64,000 bases of DNA. Source: Ascarosepion bandense (taxonomy: Eukaryota; Mollusca; Cephalopoda; Sepiida; Sepiidae). A program made the translations under genes and the position numbers. Below, piece by piece: positions 63,643 to 64,000 of the stretch. The stretch covers positions 1 to 64,000 of the forward strand of contig JBBBDQ010001922.1 in NCBI GenBank assembly GCA_037127315.1, given 5' to 3'. The notes under the pieces are model-generated. The model was not told the DNA's origin. It saw nothing but the letters and a program-made list of their open reading frames with translations, and made no database searches. Position 1 is the first letter of the stretch; each line of letters starts with the position of its first letter.

Positions 63643-63734
63643 GTCGAGAATATTAACATTAACGATGAAGACCGAGCAATGTAAATAGTATAAATAATAA
63701 TATTTCTTTCGACTAGCGGTCTGCATACTCGAGA

Positions 63735-63815
63735 AAAGTTAATGCACGCTTCGGCAAGAATCGAACCTGCGTCCTCTTTTCGGGCGGGACCACCGTCTTT
63801 TCCGGCTTGATTTGA
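63735..63815 (-). mobile_element. tRNA-like fragment
   Basis: On the minus strand GCAGGTTCGATTCTTGC forms a T-arm with a standard B box, preceded by GGTGGTCCCGCCCGAA. No full cloverleaf can be drawn, so it is more likely a SINE head or tRNA pseudogene than a gene. Confidence 0.35.
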
Positions 63816-64000
63816 CAAGCTGGGTATGTCTTTGCCTTTTGAAGCAATGTTATTCGTTCAGATTTTCCTCGAAACTTATACCTGCTCAATTTCGTATCGC
63901 AAATGTAAGCAAAGCAATTTCTAAAAAAAATTATAGATTTTTTTTTTAATCAGACATATTTTTATTACTTAAGGCGTTTATTTTGTATTTATTTTCATTG

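Larger units (their letters stand above)
63105..63690 (+). mobile_element. Hammerhead/tRNA-like cassette, copy 4, with nested LINE-A
   Basis: Left end CACTATTTACATAGTTCGGA and right end CGAGCAATGTAAATAGTATA are inverted. An A-box-like ATAGTTCAGTGGATAAAAAC (63173) and B-box-like GAGTTCAATACCT (63450) are separated by the LINE-A insertion 63205-63415. The hammerhead-like core is at 63610. This is the clearest copy for the combination of tRNA-like boxes and the core. Confidence 0.65.

Overview
This window looks like intergenic or intronic DNA from a large, repeat-rich metazoan genome, most likely a coleoid cephalopod such as an octopus. That assignment rests on the AT-rich background with many (TA)n arrays, on abundant tRNA-derived SINEs like those I recall from octopus, and on the mix of Helitrons, Penelope-like elements (PLEs) and non-LTR elements. 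It is my recognition, not a database result. I see no intact host protein-coding gene. The long open frames either run through tandem repeats or microsatellites or are remnants of mobile-element proteins. The only plausible host regulatory signal is a CpG-containing segment at about 21290-21591 with a CRE, paired inverted CCAAT boxes and a strong splice-donor sequence.

Mobile elements fall into several families. (1) Helitrons end in a GC-rich hairpin plus CTAG|T or CTAA|T and start at A|TC. They lie at 3409-4922, 4940-5069, 7095-7583, 29517-30029, 31246-31975, 33200-33713, 38077-38616, 41400-42160, 54210-55047, 60088-60814 and 60860-60983; a second family is at 61353-62930. (2) LINE-A is a CR1/L2/Jockey-like non-LTR element present only as 3' ends, at 1243, 2612, 8915, 17186, 17691, 34826, 45405, 50949-52320, 57195 and 63205. 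Five of these carry private tandem expansions. (3) LINE-B is an RTE-like reverse transcriptase with 3' ends at 5331, 44833 and 62069. (4) PLE fragments at 3776-4510, 14213-14845, 55437-55642 and 55675-56300 carry GIY-YIG-type C-termini, hammerhead-like motifs and N-terminal starts, and are usually bounded by (TA)n. (5) DNA transposons, MITEs and foldback elements include a Tc1-like relic at 13651-14176, a MITE at 11914-12300, a foldback element with a perfect 8-bp target duplication at 22008-22630, and others at 35592, 40593 and 49176. (6) tRNA-type SINEs of two kinds occur, and one locus joins two 5S rRNA-like units to SINEs (7604-8345).

Layout. 1-3.2 kb: microsatellites and LINE-A. 3.4-5.1 kb: a Helitron opened by a PLE foldback. 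5.3-6.5 kb: LINE-B tail tandem array. 7-8.4 kb: Helitron, SINE, 5S dimer, SINE. 8.9-10.1 kb: LINE-A and a 156/168-bp minisatellite. 11.9-14.9 kb: MITEs, Tc1 relic and PLE. 15-17 kb: a long polypyrimidine tract. 17-20.3 kb: LINE-A relics and a 51/46-bp satellite. 21-22.7 kb: candidate promoter and foldback element. 23-31 kb: mostly unique AT-rich DNA with a hammerhead-bearing cassette and a Helitron. 31-38.6 kb: Helitrons, SINE composites, a complete hammerhead ribozyme fold, and cassettes. 39-48 kb: SINEs, a TIR element, LINE-B, LINE-A, and a zinc-knuckle ORF1 relic. 49-53 kb: a large foldback element, a transposon-type protein relic, rearranged LINE-A, and a SINE composite. 54-64 kb: Helitrons, PLE, LINE-A, LINE-B nested in a Helitron, and a terminal cassette.

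The most notable signals are a textbook 44-nt hammerhead ribozyme (33753-33796), about 14 weaker hammerhead-like cores tied to PLE-type tails, two PLE units of the same permuted architecture both bounded by (TA)n, a cassette family combining inverted ends, tRNA-like boxes and hammerhead-like cores, and the 5S-5S-tRNA SINE composite. All boundaries were read by eye and may be off by several bases.
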